Source: Paenochrobactrum glaciei
Lineage (GTDB): Bacteria > Pseudomonadota > Alphaproteobacteria > Rhizobiales > Rhizobiaceae
NCBI RefSeq assembly: GCF_039522165.1
Contig: NZ_BAAADE010000002.1
Location: 558,001 to 622,000, forward strand
Reading direction: 5' to 3'
Length of the DNA stretch: 64,000 nt
The notes below the pieces were generated by a model. The model worked only from the letters and a program-made list of their open reading frames with translations. It made no database searches and was not told the origin of the DNA. The position numbers and the translations under genes were made by a program. Of the stretch, positions 39,411 to 48,448 are shown in pieces (position 1 is the stretch's first letter; the number at the start of each line of letters is the position of its first letter).

Positions 39411-40736
39411 ATGCGTCTTTCGCAGTTCTTTTTGCCCATTCTTAAGGAAACACCTAAAGAGGCGGAAATCGTCTCGCACCGTTTGATGCTGCGCGCTGGT
39501 ATGATCCGCCAGCAGTCTGCCGGCATCTATGCCTGGCTGCCTCTGGGTTTGAAAGTCCTTAACAAAGTTAATGCGATTATCCGCGAAGAGCAGAACCGCG
39601 CCGGTGGTAATGAAATTTTGATGCCGACGATTCAGTCTGCTGATCTTTGGCGTGAAAGCGGCCGTTATGACGCTTACGGCAAAGAAATGCTACGCATCAA
39701 AGACCGCTCAGACCGCGAAATGCTGTTTGGCCCGACCAATGAAGAAATGGTCACCGATATTTTCCGCTCATATGTGCGTTCTTATAAAGATCTGCCGCTT
39801 AACCTTTACCACATCCAGTGGAAGTTTCGCGATGAAGTGCGCCCTCGTTTTGGTGTGATGCGCTCACGCGAATTCCTGATGAAAGATGCTTATTCTTTCG
39901 ACATCGATTATGAAGGCGCGAAAGCGGCTTATTATCGTATGTTCGTTTCCTATTTGCGCACTTTCTCCCGCATCGGTGTGCAGGTTGTGCCGATGCGCGC
40001 TGATACGGGTCCAATCGGTGGTGATCTCAGCCATGAATTCATCATTCTGGCTGAAACCGGCGAAAGTCAGGTTTTCTGTGATCGCGCTTATCTTGATCTG
40101 GAAGTGCCGGGTGCCGACATCAATTTCTTTGATGATGCAGCCATGGCTGCCATCGTTGACAAGTGGACTGCACCTTATGCTGCCACTGAAGAAATGCATG
40201 ATGAAGCCGACTGGGCAAAGGTAGATACCGCCAATCAGGTTGCTGCACGCGGTATTGAAGTTGGTCATATCTTCCATTTCGGCACCAAATATTCCGAGCC
40301 AATGGGCGCTAAGGTTCAAGGCCCTGATGGTAAAGAACATCTGGTTTCGATGGGTTCTTACGGCATTGGCCCATCACGCGTTGTGGCTGCAACTATTGAA
40401 GCATCGCATGATGATGACGGTATTATCTGGCCTAAGGCTATCGCGCCGTTTGATGTTGGCATTGTCAACATGAAGCCGGGTGATGAAGCTTGTGATGATG
40501 TGTCTTCGCAGATTTACGAATCCTTGATCAATGCTGGTCTTGATCCGTTGCTGGATGACCGCGACGAGCGTGCGGGTGTTAAATTTGCAACCATGGATCT
40601 GATCGGTCTACCTTATCAGGTGATTGCAGGTCCGCGCAGTGTTGCCAATGGCGAAGTCGAAATTAAAACCCGTGCAACCGGCGAAAGACAGACCCTTTCC
40701 GTTGAAGCAGCGATTAATTTCCTGGTAGGTCAATAA
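39411..40736 (+). CDS. proS: Prolyl-tRNA synthetase (short form without editing insert)
   Basis: ProRS charges tRNA-Pro. The 441-residue protein (start MRLSQFFLPILKETPKEAE; a TTG four codons earlier is rejected) is the alphaproteobacterial type: the class II core (RLMLRAGMIRQQSAGIYAWLPLGLK, here cut into blocks; REFLMKDAYSFD; GSYGIGPSRVVAA) joins the anticodon domain without the roughly 180-residue INS editing domain of E. coli ProRS. The family therefore depends on free-standing editing proteins for Ala-tRNA-Pro (known for the family). It overlaps lolC by one base (TAATG), so proS-lolC-lolD form an operon. Confidence 0.96.
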   Translation: MRLSQFFLPILKETPKEAEIVSHRLMLRAGMIRQQSAGIYAWLPLGLKVLNKVNAIIREEQNRAGGNEILMPTIQSADLWRESGRYDAYGKEMLRIKDRSDREMLFGPTNEEMVTDIFRSYVRSYKDLPLNLYHIQWKFRDEVRPRFGVMRSREFLMKDAYSFDIDYEGAKAAYYRMFVSYLRTFSRIGVQVVPMRADTGPIGGDLSHEFIILAETGESQVFCDRAYLDLEVPGADINFFDDAAMAAIVDKWTAPYAATEEMHDEADWAKVDTANQVAARGIEVGHIFHFGTKYSEPMGAKVQGPDGKEHLVSMGSYGIGPSRVVAATIEASHDDDGIIWPKAIAPFDVGIVNMKPGDEACDDVSSQIYESLINAGLDPLLDDRDERAGVKFATMDLIGLPYQVIAGPRSVANGEVEIKTRATGERQTLSVEAAINFLVGQ

Positions 40737-42049
40737 TGACAAAAACGGCGGCAGCACCTGCCAAACGCGTCGAAAATAAAGCATCAAATCTGGAGTCAAA
40801 ACCGTTTTCGGTGTTTGAACGCATGATCGCTTGGCGCTATTTGCGAGCGCGCCGCCGCGAAACTTTTATCTCAGTGATTGCCGGTTTTTCCTTCACCGGC
40901 ATCATGCTGGGCGTGGCAACCCTCATCATCGTTATGGCGGTGATGAATGGTTTCCGCAGTGAATTGCTGACCCGTATTCTGGGTATTAACGGCCATCTGA
41001 TCATGCAGCCGATCGACCAGCCATTGGAAGATTATGCCGATCTGATCAAGCGTGTCGATGAGATCAAGGGCGTGAACTTTGCCATTCCTGTGGTGGAAGG
41101 TCAGGCACTGGTGCAGGGTAATGTCGGTGCCGGAACCGGCGCTTTGGTGCGCGGTCTTCGTGAGGAAGATATTGATAAGCTGGAACTGGTTGCTGAAAAT
41201 ATCCGTCAGGGCACATTGGAAGGCTTTGATGGTAGCAGCAGTGTGGCTATCGGTACGCGTATGGCGCAAAATCTCGGGTTGACCATTGGCGATAGTCTCA
41301 AAGTTATTTCGCCTGATGGGGATGTGACACCTTTTGGTGTGAACCCGCGGGTAAAATCCTATGACATTGCTGCGATTTTTGAAATCGGCATGTCGGAATA
41401 TGATGCCTCGATTGTCTTAATGCCATTGAATGAAGCACAGCTTTTCTTCAATCAGGAGGGCCGTGTGCAATCGCTGGAAATCTTTGTCGATAATCCCGAC
41501 AAGGTGGACGAGTTAAAGGCACCGGTTGAAGAAGTGGCCGCCAGACAGTTGCTGTTGACCGACTGGCGCCAGCGCAATCAGACATTCTTTTCAGCCCTTC
41601 AGGTTGAGCGCAATGTGATGTTCATGATCCTGACCCTGATTGTTCTTGTGGCGGCCTTGAATATTATTTCCGGTCTCATCATGCTGGTGAAGGATAAAGG
41701 GCGCGATATTGCTATTTTGCGTACTATGGGTGCCACGCGTGGTTCCGTGATGCGTATTTTCCTGATGACGGGCGCTGCTATCGGTTTTACCGGCACATTG
41801 GCAGGCGTGGTGTTGGGAGTAGTGATTACACTTAATGTGGAATCGATCCGCCAGTTTTTCTCATGGTTGTCAGGCACCACTTTGTTCAGCCCTGAACTTT
41901 ATTTCCTGAGCCAGCTACCGGCCAAAATGGATCTGGGTGAAACACTCACAGTGATTATTATGGCTCTGGTTTTGTCTTTTGTTGCAACCATTCTTCCGGC
42001 ATGGCGCGCTGCCAAGCTCGATCCTGTTGAAGCTCTGAGGTACGAATAA
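40736..42049 (+). CDS. lolC: Lipoprotein-releasing ABC transporter, permease subunit (LolC/LolE type)
   Basis: A 437-residue permease of the LolCDE system, which extracts lipoproteins from the inner membrane and passes them to LolA. MacB/FtsX topology: one helix near residues 45-70 (FSFTGIMLGVATLIIVMAVM), a long periplasmic domain, and three C-terminal helices (about 295-320, 340-365 and 400-425). WRYLRARRRETFISVIAGFS before the first helix is typical. One permease gene next to lolD, rather than separate lolC and lolE, is the alphaproteobacterial pattern; it probably works as a homodimer. It overlaps proS and lolD by one base each. Confidence 0.94.
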   Translation: MTKTAAAPAKRVENKASNLESKPFSVFERMIAWRYLRARRRETFISVIAGFSFTGIMLGVATLIIVMAVMNGFRSELLTRILGINGHLIMQPIDQPLEDYADLIKRVDEIKGVNFAIPVVEGQALVQGNVGAGTGALVRGLREEDIDKLELVAENIRQGTLEGFDGSSSVAIGTRMAQNLGLTIGDSLKVISPDGDVTPFGVNPRVKSYDIAAIFEIGMSEYDASIVLMPLNEAQLFFNQEGRVQSLEIFVDNPDKVDELKAPVEEVAARQLLLTDWRQRNQTFFSALQVERNVMFMILTLIVLVAALNIISGLIMLVKDKGRDIAILRTMGATRGSVMRIFLMTGAAIGFTGTLAGVVLGVVITLNVESIRQFFSWLSGTTLFSPELYFLSQLPAKMDLGETLTVIIMALVLSFVATILPAWRAAKLDPVEALRYE

Positions 42050-42732
42050 TGGCTGCGGAACCGATTTTACGCCTTTCGGGTGTCAGCCGTGCCTATAAAG
42101 AAATTGACCGCGAATTGGTCATTCTGAAGGATGCGGAATTTACACTGAAGCGCGGCGAGATGGTGGCACTTGTGGCACCATCCGGCGCAGGTAAATCCAC
42201 GCTTTTGCACACAGCAGGCTTGCTGGAGCGCCCAGATCATGGCGATGTGTTTCTCAATGGCCGCTCATGCTCTGAGCTGGGCGAGGGAGAGCGTACAGCC
42301 ATTCGCCGCAATGATATTGGTTTTGTTTACCAGTTTCATCATTTGCTGCCGGAATTCTCAGCACTTGAAAATGTGATGATGCCGCAATTGATCCGTGGTT
42401 TGCCAAAGGCAGCTGCGGCAAGCCGTGCGCAGCAGCTACTTGATTATATGAAAGTGGGTAAGCGCGCATCGCACCGTCCGGCTGAATTATCAGGTGGTGA
42501 GCAGCAGCGTGTGGCAATTGCCCGTGCCGTGGCCAATGCGCCGCTTGTTCTGCTTGCAGATGAGCCAACCGGTAACCTTGATCCGCACACGTCTTCTTAT
42601 GTGTTTGAGGCATTGGAAGCCCTTGTGCGTCAGTCTGGTTTGTCCGCTTTGATCGCTACGCATAATCATGAATTGGCACGCCGGATGGATCGGCGTGTGA
42701 CTTTGCAAGATGGCAAGGTTATCGACGTTTAA
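42049..42732 (+). CDS. lolD: Lipoprotein-releasing ABC transporter, ATP-binding subunit
   Basis: A 227-residue ABC ATPase. Walker A is APSGAGKSTLLH (about 45-56), the Q-loop region FVYQFHHLLPEFSALENVMMP is the typical LolD sequence (cut short here for length: FVYQFHHLLPEF), the signature is LSGGEQQRVAIARA, Walker B VLLADEPTGNLD, and the switch His is in IATHNHELA. It powers LolC. Last gene of the proS-lolC-lolD operon, closed by a strong terminator. Confidence 0.96.
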   Translation: MAAEPILRLSGVSRAYKEIDRELVILKDAEFTLKRGEMVALVAPSGAGKSTLLHTAGLLERPDHGDVFLNGRSCSELGEGERTAIRRNDIGFVYQFHHLLPEFSALENVMMPQLIRGLPKAAAASRAQQLLDYMKVGKRASHRPAELSGGEQQRVAIARAVANAPLVLLADEPTGNLDPHTSSYVFEALEALVRQSGLSALIATHNHELARRMDRRVTLQDGKVIDV

Positions 42733-42766
42733 GTCATTATTCGGCTTATATTTTTGTAAGATTGCA

Positions 42767-42792
42767 AGAGGGCTTTTGAGCCCTCTTTTTTT
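42767..42792 (+). terminator. Intrinsic terminator of proS-lolC-lolD
   Basis: Stem AGAGGGCT / AGCCCTCT, loop TTTG, then seven T. It lies 34 bases after the lolD stop. Confidence 0.92.
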
Positions 42793-43301
42793 GTGCCTGT
42801 TATGGCTTGCAGCTATAAAACGCGCTTTTCCTTCCTTAAAGCTTCCTATGAAAATTTCATAAATCGTAAACTATGACTGGAACATAGGGGGTACAAGGCG
42901 CTTGACTTTAGAACAATAATGGAACAAATTAAAAACATAAGAGAACAAACAATGGAGTTTCCCGATGACGGATCTTATTCAGGATGTGATGTCTTTTATT
43001 TCGGTCAGCCTGTTCATTGCGACTTTCGCAATCTGGATCAGCGCAATCTGATGTCTGTTATAAGTCCTGCCTGTTGATAATCTGAGGTCGCCGTAACGGA
43101 TGGCGCTCTCATGGGTTATGAAGCTGGACTTTCTGAACTTATTCTCCGACAGTCATTGTCATGATGGGGCTGTGAGAGTCGTCTTTGAGGTGATTTTTCT
43201 GCCCTTTTTAAAGCGCCCGTGATAGGGTGCGCAAAATGACGAATGAAGCATGGGCAAAGCTTAAGGCTTTGCTGCTTCGATGAAGCTCTGGGAATACATA
43301 A
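42793..43301. other. Intergenic region lolD-dnaE
   Basis: About 510 bases. They contain four copies of (A/G)GAACA at 42879, 42910, 42921 and 42942, spaced 31, 11 and 21 bases, a TTGACT box at 42902, and the 28-codon ORF at 42965-43051. From 43052 to 43300 I see nothing with support; it should contain the dnaE promoter. Confidence 0.5.
42965..43051 (+). CDS. Very small hydrophobic peptide, 28 aa, unknown
   Basis: ATG at 42965 is preceded by GGAG with seven bases between, an ideal ribosome site. The 28-residue translation begins MTDLIQDVMSFISVSLFIAT and ends FAIWISAI: an acidic start, then about 20 hydrophobic residues, as expected for a one-helix membrane peptide. No family recognised. It lies between the lolD terminator and dnaE, with a TTGACT box and four regularly spaced (A/G)GAACA boxes upstream, which suggests its own regulated promoter. 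It might be a small membrane regulator or a hydrophobic toxin-like peptide (inference); no antisense RNA was identified. Confidence 0.45.
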   Translation: MTDLIQDVMSFISVSLFIATFAIWISAI

Positions 43302-46300
43302 ATGAGTGATGCGCAACATAATATGCCAGCTGCAACCAATGCTCAGGCACCTAAATTTGTGCATTTACGCGTCCACTCTGCCTATTCACTGCTTGAAGGT
43401 GCGTTGCAGGTTGGAAAAATTATTAAACATGCCATTGCCGATGATGCGCCTGCTATCGCGGTAACGGATACCAACAATCTCTTTGGTGCGCTGGAATTTG
43501 CGCAAAAAGCCTCCAAAGATGGTGTGCAGCCGATTATCGGTTGTCAGGTTGATATTTGCTTCGGCGATCATGTTGAAAATAGCCGCACCGCGAACCGTCG
43601 CGATGTGTTGGATCTGGCTCCTGTGGTTCTTTATGCCAGTACTGAAGAAGGCTATGCCAATATGGTGCGCCTTGTCAGCCGGTCATATTTGGAAACCGCC
43701 GATGGCGATCCGGTGCATGTCCGCTCGGAATGGCTGGCTGAATTGTCGGATGGGGTTATTCTGCTCACCGGCGGGCCATTAGGGCCGATTGGCAAGTCGA
43801 TCAGTGCTGATCGTGAAGAACGGGCAGAACAGCGTCTGGCATTTTTGCGAGAGCATTTCGGCAACCGGCTGTATGTTGAGCTGCAAAGATTTGCCAATTA
43901 TGACAAGGTATTGGAAGCCAAGACTGTTGAGCTCGCCTATAAATATGAATTGCCGCTTGTGGCAACCAATGAAGCTTTCTTCTTAAAATCAGAAGATTTT
44001 GAAGCCCATGATGCTTTGCTGGCTATCGCTGAAGGGCAGATCATTTCCAATGATGATCGTCGTCGCCTGACTGCGGATAATTATCTGAAATCGCAAAGTG
44101 AAATGGCAACGCTTTTTGCCGATTTGCCGGAAGCGATTGAAAATAGCATCGAGATTGCGCAGCGCTGTTCTTATTTTACGCAGACGCGCGCACCGATTTT
44201 GCCACGTTTTACCGGTGAGTCCGATGATCCGGAACTTGCATTGCAGGCAGAAGCGGATGAGCTTGCACGTCAGGCACGCGAAGGTTTGAAATTCCGCCTT
44301 GAAACAGCAGGGCTTGCTGAAGGTTATAGTGAAAAAGACTATGATGAGCGCTTGGAATATGAAATCGGCATCATTCAGCGCATGAAGTTTCCGGGCTACT
44401 TCCTGATCGTTGCCGACTTTATCAAATGGGCAAAGATGCAGGGCATTCCGGTCGGGCCTGGTCGTGGTTCGGGTGCGGGCTCGCTTGTGGCTTATGCACT
44501 TACCATTACCGATGTTGATCCGCTGCGCTTTTCCTTGCTTTTTGAGCGCTTTCTTAATCCGGATCGTGTGTCGATGCCGGACTTTGATATCGACTTTTGT
44601 CAGGATCGTCGTGAAGAAGTTATCCGTTATGTGCAGCGTAAATACGGGCGCGAGCAGGTAGCACAGATCATCACATTCGGTACGCTTCAGGCGCGCGCGG
44701 TATTGCGTGACGTGGGCCGAGTGCTGGAAATGCCTTATGGACAGGTTGATCGCCTGTGTAAATTGGTGCCGTCCAATCCTGCCAATCCGGTTTCGCTGGG
44801 ACAGGCGATTGAAACCGAGCCGAAAATCAATGAAGAGCGTGAGCTGGAACCGGTTGTTGGCCGTTTGCTTGATATGGCGCTCAAACTGGAAGGGCTTTAT
44901 CGCCACGCTTCCACTCACGCCGCCGGTATCGTGATTGGTGACCGCCCGCTCTCCGAGCTGGTGCCGATGTATCGTGATCCGCGTTCTGATATGCCGGTCA
45001 CCCAGTTCAACATGAAATGGGTGGAGCAGGCCGGTCTTGTTAAGTTCGACTTTTTGGGTCTGAAAACTTTGACCGTTCTGGAAACAGCGGTCAAACTTGT
45101 TGCGCGCAAAGGCATTGAGATTGATTTGTCTCACCTGCCGCTTGATGACAAACCGACTTATGACATGCTTTCGCTAGGCGAAACGGTCGGCGTGTTTCAG
45201 GTGGAAAGTGCGGGGATGCGTAAGGCGCTGATTGGTATGCGTCCTGACCGTATCGAGGATGTGATTGCGCTTGTGGCGCTCTACCGTCCGGGGCCGATGG
45301 AAAATATTCCGACCTATAATGCGCGCAAACATGGTGAGGAAGAAATTGCCTCAATCCATCCGAAAATCGACTATCTGGTGAAGGAAACGCAAGGCGTTAT
45401 CGTTTATCAGGAACAAGTGATGCAGATCGCGCAGGTCTTGTCGGGCTATTCGCTCGGTGAAGCGGATTTGTTGCGCCGCGCGATGGGTAAGAAAATCCGC
45501 GAGGAAATGGACAAGCAACGCGTCCGTTTCGTTGATGGTGCGATGGAAGGCGGGGTCGGTAAGGCGCAAGCCAATACGATTTTTGATCTTCTCGCTAAAT
45601 TTGCTGACTATGGTTTTAACAAATCGCACGCTGCTGCTTATGCGATTGTGTCTTACCAGACCGCCTATATGAAGGCGCATCATCCGGTTGAGTTTCTCGC
45701 CGCCTCGATGACCTATGATATGTCCAATACGGACAAGCTCAACGATTTTCGTCGTGAAGCAAAACGCCTTGGCATTGAAGTGGTGCTGCCATCGGTGCAG
45801 ACATCTTACCGCCCGTTTGAAGTGGGCGAAAATAAAATCTTCTATTCACTGGCCGCAATCAAAGGGGTTGGTGAAGCAGCGGTTGATCATATTGCTGAAG
45901 TGCGTGGCGATAAGCCATTTGAAGATCTGGAAGATTTCTGTGAGCGGATTGATCCGAAACTGGTTAATCGCCGCGTTTGGGAAAGCTTGATTAATGCGGG
46001 TGCTTTGGATTGCTTTGGCCATGATCGATCAGTTCTGAGTGCTGGTATGGATCGTGTCATGGGCTATGCGCAACGCACACAGGAAAATGCGCTGAGCGGC
46101 CAGTCGGATATTTTTGGACTGAGCGGCGCGCCAAAAGAAAAACTGCAATTGCCATCTGCTGCACCGTGGCTGCCGGCTGAAAAACTGCACCGTGAATTTC
46201 AGGCAGTGGGCTTCTATTTGTCAGCGCATCCGCTCGACGAATATAATGAAGTGCTGGCAAAAATGCGCGTGCAGAACTGGGCGGATTTTTCTGCTGCGGT

Positions 46301-46796
46301 TAAAAAAGGTGCTAATGCCGGTCGTTTGGCCGGTACGATTACCACTAAACAAGAGCGCAAAACCCGCACCGGCAACAAGATGGGCATTGTCGCATTGTCG
46401 GACGCTTCCGGCCAATATGAAGCGGTGTTGTTCTCGGAAGGTCTGGCGCAATATCGCGATCTGCTGGAAACCGGTAAATCTGTGGTGATTACGGTGGCCG
46501 CGGAAGACCGGCCTGAAGGGGTGGGTCTGCGCATCCAGACGGTTGTTTCACTGGAAGATGAAGCCTGCCGGATGCAAAAAGCGCTGCGGCTTTATTTGCG
46601 CAGTGCCGAAGCGCTCAAACATATTCAGCCGCATTTCACCACGCGTGGCGATGGACAGGTGAGTTTCATCGTCATTAAAGAAGACGGGCAGCGGGAAATT
46701 GAAATTGAATTGCCGCACCGCTACCGGGTGAGTCCGCAGGTTGCCAGCGCGATGAAATCCATTCAAGGCGTGGTGGATGTGGAGCTGATCCATTAA
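43302..46796 (+). CDS. dnaE: DNA polymerase III alpha subunit
   Basis: The replicative polymerase. The 1164-residue protein has an N-terminal PHP domain (FVHLRVHSAYSLLEGAL, about 19-35), the palm with GPGRGSGAGSLVAYAL and the catalytic Asp motif MPDFDIDFCQDRREEVI (about 425-441), YRHASTHAAGIVIGD, FNKSHAAAYAIVSYQTAYMK in the fingers, then helix-hairpin-helix and OB parts (about 800-1080). PHP residues look partly degenerate, as usual when proofreading is done by a separate DnaQ. DnaE1 type. GGGAAT precedes the ATG. It lies downstream of lolD as in Brucella. Confidence 0.97.
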   Translation: MSDAQHNMPAATNAQAPKFVHLRVHSAYSLLEGALQVGKIIKHAIADDAPAIAVTDTNNLFGALEFAQKASKDGVQPIIGCQVDICFGDHVENSRTANRRDVLDLAPVVLYASTEEGYANMVRLVSRSYLETADGDPVHVRSEWLAELSDGVILLTGGPLGPIGKSISADREERAEQRLAFLREHFGNRLYVELQRFANYDKVLEAKTVELAYKYELPLVATNEAFFLKSEDFEAHDALLAIAEGQIISNDDRRRLTADNYLKSQSEMATLFADLPEAIENSIEIAQRCSYFTQTRAPILPRFTGESDDPELALQAEADELARQAREGLKFRLETAGLAEGYSEKDYDERLEYEIGIIQRMKFPGYFLIVADFIKWAKMQGIPVGPGRGSGAGSLVAYALTITDVDPLRFSLLFERFLNPDRVSMPDFDIDFCQDRREEVIRYVQRKYGREQVAQIITFGTLQARAVLRDVGRVLEMPYGQVDRLCKLVPSNPANPVSLGQAIETEPKINEERELEPVVGRLLDMALKLEGLYRHASTHAAGIVIGDRPLSELVPMYRDPRSDMPVTQFNMKWVEQAGLVKFDFLGLKTLTVLETAVKLVARKGIEIDLSHLPLDDKPTYDMLSLGETVGVFQVESAGMRKALIGMRPDRIEDVIALVALYRPGPMENIPTYNARKHGEEEIASIHPKIDYLVKETQGVIVYQEQVMQIAQVLSGYSLGEADLLRRAMGKKIREEMDKQRVRFVDGAMEGGVGKAQANTIFDLLAKFADYGFNKSHAAAYAIVSYQTAYMKAHHPVEFLAASMTYDMSNTDKLNDFRREAKRLGIEVVLPSVQTSYRPFEVGENKIFYSLAAIKGVGEAAVDHIAEVRGDKPFEDLEDFCERIDPKLVNRRVWESLINAGALDCFGHDRSVLSAGMDRVMGYAQRTQENALSGQSDIFGLSGAPKEKLQLPSAAPWLPAEKLHREFQAVGFYLSAHPLDEYNEVLAKMRVQNWADFSAAVKKGANAGRLAGTITTKQERKTRTGNKMGIVALSDASGQYEAVLFSEGLAQYRDLLETGKSVVITVAAEDRPEGVGLRIQTVVSLEDEACRMQKALRLYLRSAEALKHIQPHFTTRGDGQVSFIVIKEDGQREIEIELPHRYRVSPQVASAMKSIQGVVDVELIH

Positions 46797-46851
46797 TTTT
46801 TTCTGCTTTTTAATGCGGGATTTAGGGCAGTTTCTGCTGAATTGTTTGCAT

Positions 46852-46888
46852 ATGTTTCGCAAAACACAGTCACAGTTTTGCGAAACAT
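46852..46888. repeat. Palindrome upstream of ilvA
   Basis: Perfect 14-base arms ATGTTTCGCAAAAC (46852-46865) and GTTTTGCGAAACAT (46875-46888), spacer of nine. It is 35 bases before the ilvA start and 56 after the dnaE stop. Read on the minus strand it resembles the element at 48403-48447 (GCATGT...CAAAA...TTTTG...ACATGC), so it is probably a member of the same intergenic repeat family, but it could also be an operator for ilvA. Confidence 0.7.
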
Positions 46889-46922
46889 GCTTTAATCATT
46901 GGAAAATGTACCAGAAGGTACT

Positions 46923-48221
46923 ATGAGTGTGGCATCTTGTCATAAACAGAAAATGATTTTTCCAATGTCTGCCTTCACACAATCTGTCACCCAAGCCGTG
47001 GATGCAATGCGCGCATTGTTTCCTGAAACCCCTTTGCAGCACAATGATTTCTTGTCGAAAAAATATGGCGCGGAAATTTGGCTCAAGCGTGAAGATTTAA
47101 CACCGGTTCGTTCATACAAGATTCGCGGCGCTTTTAATTTCATCAGCGCAGCCCTTGATAAAGTTGATGAAAACGCTGTTTTTGTTTGTGCTTCTGCCGG
47201 TAATCACGCGCAGGGCTTTGCTTTTGTTTGTCGTCATTTTGGCCGCAAGGGCGTTGTTTTCATGCCGGTCACCACACCGCAGCAGAAGATTGATAAAACC
47301 CGCACATTTGGCGGTGAATTTATCACTATTGTGCTGGTGGGGGATATTTTTGATGAATGCTATGCTGCCTCGCAGACCTATGCCCGCGAAAATAACGGCG
47401 TGATGGTGCCGCCCTTTGATGACGCAGCAATTATTGAGGGACAGGCCAGTGTGGCACATGAAATTTCTGCCCAATTGCCTGATGGTGTTAAGCCGGACAT
47501 GGTTTTGCTGCCTGTTGGTGGTGGTGGTTTGTCTGCCGGTGTGACGCATTATTTGACTGATCTTGGCTGGCCGACAGCATTTTATTTTGTTGAGCCGGAA
47601 GGTGCATCAAGCTTGAAGGCAAGTCTGATTGCCGGTGAGCGCATCAAACTGAAAAAGGTCGATAACTTTGTTGATGGTGCGGCTGTTGCAGAGCTTGGTG
47701 CGGAAAACTTTAAATATTTGCAACAGTTTAGCGTTGATCAGGTGCTGACAGTGCCGGAAAACCGGCTATGCGCAACGATGATTGAAATGCTGAATGTGGA
47801 AGGCGTGGTGCTGGAACCAGCAGGTGCGCTTGGCATTGATGCGCTTAAAGGTTTTGACAAGGCGGAGCTGCGCGGCAAAAAAATCGTGATTGTCGTGTCG
47901 GGCGGTAATTTTGACTTTGAACGTCTGCCGGATGTGCGCGAGCGCGCCATGCGCTACAAAGGTTTGAAGAAATATTTCATCTTCCGCTTTCCGCAGCGCC
48001 CTGGCGCTTTGCGCACATTCCTTGATTTGCTGGGGCCTGATGATGACGTGGCGCGTTTTGAATATTTGAAAAAATCTGCGCGCAATTTTGGTTCTGTGCT
48101 GATCGGTATTGAAACCAAAGATGCTGAAAATTTTGACAGGTTGATTGAAAAATTTGATGCGTCGGGCTGGGCTTATGAAGATATTACCGACAATCAGGTT
48201 CTGGCTGATTTTATTATATAA
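46923..48221 (+). CDS. ilvA: Threonine ammonia-lyase (threonine deaminase), short form
   Basis: IlvA is a PLP enzyme that deaminates threonine to 2-oxobutanoate, the first step to isoleucine. From ATG 46923 (AGAAGGT six bases before) it has 432 residues; a TTG at 46899 is an alternative. PLP-Lys lies in VRSYKIRGAFNFIS (about 54-67), the Ser loop is CASAGNHAQGFAF, the glycine loop PVGGGGLSAGVTHYL, and SGGN near 340. One C-terminal ACT-like domain (FIFRFPQRPGALRTFLDLLG) stands in place of the two of E. coli IlvA, as in Bacillus and Corynebacterium, so feedback by isoleucine is probably different. Flanked on both sides by related palindromic repeats. Confidence 0.94.
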   Translation: MSVASCHKQKMIFPMSAFTQSVTQAVDAMRALFPETPLQHNDFLSKKYGAEIWLKREDLTPVRSYKIRGAFNFISAALDKVDENAVFVCASAGNHAQGFAFVCRHFGRKGVVFMPVTTPQQKIDKTRTFGGEFITIVLVGDIFDECYAASQTYARENNGVMVPPFDDAAIIEGQASVAHEISAQLPDGVKPDMVLLPVGGGGLSAGVTHYLTDLGWPTAFYFVEPEGASSLKASLIAGERIKLKKVDNFVDGAAVAELGAENFKYLQQFSVDQVLTVPENRLCATMIEMLNVEGVVLEPAGALGIDALKGFDKAELRGKKIVIVVSGGNFDFERLPDVRERAMRYKGLKKYFIFRFPQRPGALRTFLDLLGPDDDVARFEYLKKSARNFGSVLIGIETKDAENFDRLIEKFDASGWAYEDITDNQVLADFII

Positions 48222-48242
48222 GGAACGAATCCATTGAATTTT

Positions 48243-48280
48243 AAACGCATCGTGGTTTTAAAATCACGATGCGTTTTTTA
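48243..48280 (+). terminator. Intrinsic terminator of ilvA
   Basis: Stem AAACGCATCGTG / CACGATGCGTTT with a 10-base AT loop and a T-run, about 20 bases after the ilvA stop. Confidence 0.85.
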
Positions 48281-48290
48281 TTGAGCAATA

Positions 48291-48324
48291 AAAAAACCGG
48301 CTGATTTGCATCAGCCGGTTTTTG
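48291..48324. terminator. Second, bidirectional terminator between ilvA and nrdJ
   Basis: Stem AACCGGCTGA / TCAGCCGGTT, loop TTTGCA, with A-run before and T-run after. It can serve both convergent genes. It has the same stem as the cobT/Lrp terminator at 31379-31409. Confidence 0.8.
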
Positions 48325-48342
48325 TGTTTTTAAGCTAACGTT

Positions 48343-48447
48343 TATTAGAGCGTGTCGCACTTAATTCTATCCACTGCGCTCGCTCTAATATTTTGTTTTC
48401 ACGCATGTCTTCGTCCCAAAACCGGTGCCCACTTTTGGGAGACATGC
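48343..48447. repeat. Two-part palindromic intergenic repeat (rhizobial mosaic-element type)
   Basis: Unit 1: TATTAGAGCG (48343-48352) / CGCTCTAATA (48381-48390). Unit 2: GCATGTCT (48403-48410) with inner CCCAAAA, and TTTTGGG with AGACATGC (48440-48447). The wording GTGCCCACTTTTGGG...ACATGC is like the short intergenic mosaic elements common in Rhizobiales and Brucella genomes (family recognition from memory). It abuts the stop codon of nrdJ, so it ends up in the 3' part of that transcript. Confidence 0.7.
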
Positions 48448-48448
48448 T

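Noticed and set aside
43989..45134. 381-codon minus-strand frame inside dnaE
   Set aside because: Entirely antisense to a conserved part of dnaE; His/Arg/Asn-rich translation typical of an antisense shadow.
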